From contig CAJUBQ010000107.1 in the NCBI GenBank assembly GCA_910584595.1, positions 1 to 14,953 of the forward strand: 14,953 nt of DNA. Reading direction: 5' to 3'. Of this stretch, positions 12,883 to 14,953 are shown one piece after another. The notes under the pieces are model-generated. The model had not been told where the DNA came from. It ran no database searches and saw only the letters and a list, made by a program, of their open reading frames with translations. Position numbers and translations under genes: made by a program. The DNA is from an uncultured Eubacterium sp. (GTDB taxonomy: Bacteria; Bacillota; Clostridia; Lachnospirales; Lachnospiraceae). Each line of letters starts with the position of its first letter. Position 1 is the first letter of the stretch.

Positions 12883-14953
12883 ATGTATCTAAACATACTA
12901 AAAAAAGACCTGAAACGAAAAAAGGCAATGAATATGATTCTTCTATTATTTATGATTCTTGCCACAATGTTTGTAGCGTCAAGTGTAAACAACATTATAA
13001 ATGTTACCACGGCACTGGACAGTTATTTTGATATGGCAAATGTGCCTGATTATTTAGCGGCTGCCATGAATAAAAATTGTGCAGTTGACATTGATGAAAC
13101 GGTAAGGTCGGCAAGCGCAGTAGATCGCTATGCAACAGAAAACGTATTGTTTTTATCGTCTGGCAATTTTATCTGTGAGGACAGGGATATCGTCAGCGAT
13201 GGCACGAATCTTGTTCACAGCGATATTTGTATGAATTATTTTCTTTCCGATGGCAGTATCCTTGAGACGGTCAGGCAGGGCGAGTTTTATATGACGGAGG
13301 GTCAGGCGGACGCTCTCGGTGTTGATGTGGGAGATAAGATTTCCATACAATTAAACGGTGTGAGTCGTGAATTTGTTCTTGCGGATAAAATAAAGGACGC
13401 GCTTTTGGGCTCAAAACAGATAACATTTACCCGTTATATCATAAGCGAGGAGGATTTTGAGAGCTTCCTTTCCGCAGAAAATACGGAGGAATATTACGGC
13501 GGGACTCTTGTTTATATCTATTCTTCCGATATGGAAACGGCCCTGCCGCAGATAAAAGAGCTTGTAGATAGCAGCACCCTTACACTGGACAGAGCCTTTA
13601 TGAAATTCCTCTATATTTTTGATATGATTGTGGTAGGAATTCTGCTAATGGTAAGCGCGATCCTTATTATCATAGCATTCGTGGTTTTACGTTTTACCAT
13701 TTCCTTTACACTTTCCGAGGAATTCCGCGAAATCGGTGTAATGAAGGCGATTGGCATCGGCAATTTCAAAATCCGGGGCTTATACCTTGTGAAATATATG
13801 GGGCTATCTATCATCGGTGCGGCGATTGGTCTTGCCCTAAGCTTACCCTTCGGTAAAATGCTTATGGACGTTTCCTCGCAGAATATAATTGTCGGAAATC
13901 AGAGTCCCATTTTGGTAAATATTGTTTGCGCTGTTCTTGTTGCTGTGGTAATTTTATTGTTCTGCTATAGCTGTACAGGCAGGGTTAAGAAATTGACGCC
14001 CATTGAAGCGATCAGAAACGGCCAGACAGGGGAACGCTTCCGTAAAAAGAGCCTTATGAGTTTAGGAAAATCCAGGCTTCCGATGGCGCCTTTCCTTGCA
14101 CTGAATGATATTGCAAGCAGCCCCAGGCGTTACAGCATTATCACACTTACATTCTTCCTGTGTCTGTCTCTTTTGCTTATGCTTTCTGCAACGGTTTCTA
14201 CCATGAACAGCAACAGTCTTGCCGCAACACTTGGATGGGCAGACTGCGATATTTATCTGGATAGTAAAATAATTGCGGAATGCATGATGGAAGACGGACA
14301 CGAAAAGCTTGAAAAACACCTTGACGAAATGGAACAGACTCTTGCGGAAAATGACATTCCTGCAAAATGCTATCAGGAAATGATGTTTATCCTGCCTGTA
14401 TCTTTCAGAGAAAACGAGAGCAATATCTGTATCTATCAAGGCACAGGCTCCACAATGGATATGTACGAATACACGGCAGGAACAGCGCCACAGAATACCG
14501 ATGAAATTGCGATCACACGGATTGCCGCGGATAAGCTGAACGCGAAAATTGGTGATACCGTTACAGTAAAAACCATGGATGGAAATAAGGAATATATTAT
14601 TTCGGCGTTTTTCCAGTCTATGAATATGCAGGGCAGCGGGATCAGGCTTCACAGCGATGCATACATAAATTACATTCAGGCAGGAGGTGGTGGCAATACG
14701 CAGATCACCTTTACGGATCATCCTGACAGCAAGGAAATAGAACGGAGAGTAGGAGAAATTCAGAGGATTTTTCCTGATTATAAAAATATAAGAACCTGTG
14801 CCGAAGCAGTAGCGGATATGGTCGGTATCACGGGAGCTCTTGATGCGGTAAAATCCTTTACAGCGGTTCTTACAATCGTGTTAGCAGCGCTCATAACTGT
14901 ACTTATGGAGCGTTCTTTTATCGCAAAGGAGCAGGGCGAAATTGCGCTCATGA
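12883..14953 (+). CDS. ABC transporter permease, FtsX/MacB family (3' end outside window)
   Basis: The frame opens at ATG 12883, nine bases after AGGAGAGGAG, and stays open for 690 codons to the window end. It begins MYLNILKKDLKRKKAMN, followed by a membrane helix (about 17-37), a large extracytoplasmic region, and helices near 243-270, 304-322 and 343-363. Next comes a second half with helices near 418-438 and 655-680. FtsX coupling segments appear as EEFREIGVMKAIG (about 279-291) and EQGEIALM at the very edge. Two FtsX units in one chain are usual for permeases of lipoprotein, antimicrobial-peptide or lantibiotic-type exporters. No ATPase gene is in the window; it may lie to the right. It is 201 bases from the kinase, across a terminator, so it probably has its own promoter, perhaps controlled by the response regulator. 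Confidence 0.9.
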   Translation, partial: MYLNILKKDLKRKKAMNMILLLFMILATMFVASSVNNIINVTTALDSYFDMANVPDYLAAAMNKNCAVDIDETVRSASAVDRYATENVLFLSSGNFICEDRDIVSDGTNLVHSDICMNYFLSDGSILETVRQGEFYMTEGQADALGVDVGDKISIQLNGVSREFVLADKIKDALLGSKQITFTRYIISEEDFESFLSAENTEEYYGGTLVYIYSSDMETALPQIKELVDSSTLTLDRAFMKFLYIFDMIVVGILLMVSAILIIIAFVVLRFTISFTLSEEFREIGVMKAIGIGNFKIRGLYLVKYMGLSIIGAAIGLALSLPFGKMLMDVSSQNIIVGNQSPILVNIVCAVLVAVVILLFCYSCTGRVKKLTPIEAIRNGQTGERFRKKSLMSLGKSRLPMAPFLALNDIASSPRRYSIITLTFFLCLSLLLMLSATVSTMNSNSLAATLGWADCDIYLDSKIIAECMMEDGHEKLEKHLDEMEQTLAENDIPAKCYQEMMFILPVSFRENESNICIYQGTGSTMDMYEYTAGTAPQNTDEIAITRIAADKLNAKIGDTVTVKTMDGNKEYIISAFFQSMNMQGSGIRLHSDAYINYIQAGGGGNTQITFTDHPDSKEIERRVGEIQRIFPDYKNIRTCAEAVADMVGITGALDAVKSFTAVLTIVLAALITVLMERSFIAKEQGEIALM

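Noticed and set aside
14062..14721. Minus-strand frame of 219 codons.
   Set aside because: It is the antisense of the uninterrupted permease frame, which has a ribosome site, membrane helices and FtsX segments.

Overview
The window looks like a piece of a low-GC Gram-positive gut-type genome, most likely a clostridial Firmicute close to Lachnospiraceae. That placement rests on strong AGGAGG-type ribosome sites, near-consensus sigma-A promoters, frequent GTG/TTG starts and the gene families present. No rRNA, tRNA or CRISPR array was seen. No database was searched, so family names come from motifs and recall.

Region 1 (1-930) holds the tail of an unidentified forward reading frame and a minus-strand pair: a small lipoprotein and a 92-residue protein that is probably the frameshifted C-terminal part of a longer one. 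Region 2 (about 930-2860) is a mobile-element graveyard. A cluster of 16-20 bp repeats, resembling the two ends of an insertion sequence brought together, sits where a large serine recombinase loses its N-terminus. That recombinase has a frameshift and a stop codon, and it is followed by a tnpV-type gene that is also broken. Region 3 (2878-4690) is an intact, AT-richer cargo operon with a perfect TTGACA-N17-TATAAT promoter overlapped by a perfect 19-bp inverted repeat. It encodes a TetR-family regulator, a membrane-anchored FMN-binding protein and a flavodoxin-like protein, then a broken cysteine-rich KTR gene and a terminator.

Region 4 (5373-10649) is the most coherent system: a mec-like, beta-lactam-responsive regulon. 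A class B penicillin-binding protein with a MecA-type N-terminal domain reads forward. BlaI and BlaR1 read backward towards it. Both promoters carry the same TTAC-N4-GTAA box, two copies at the PBP and one at blaI. This suggests that BlaI represses both and that BlaR1, a membrane zinc protease with a penicillin-sensing domain, relieves repression. The convergent layout differs from the divergent mecA/mecR1-mecI order. Two decayed small genes and a probable bidirectional terminator lie between the convergent units.

Region 5 (10717-14953) is an OmpR-type response regulator and a sensor kinase with overlapping reading frames, a very stable hairpin terminator, and an FtsX-family ABC transporter permease that runs off the window. 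The combination suggests an envelope-stress or antimicrobial-peptide response module, but the signal and substrate cannot be read from the sequence.
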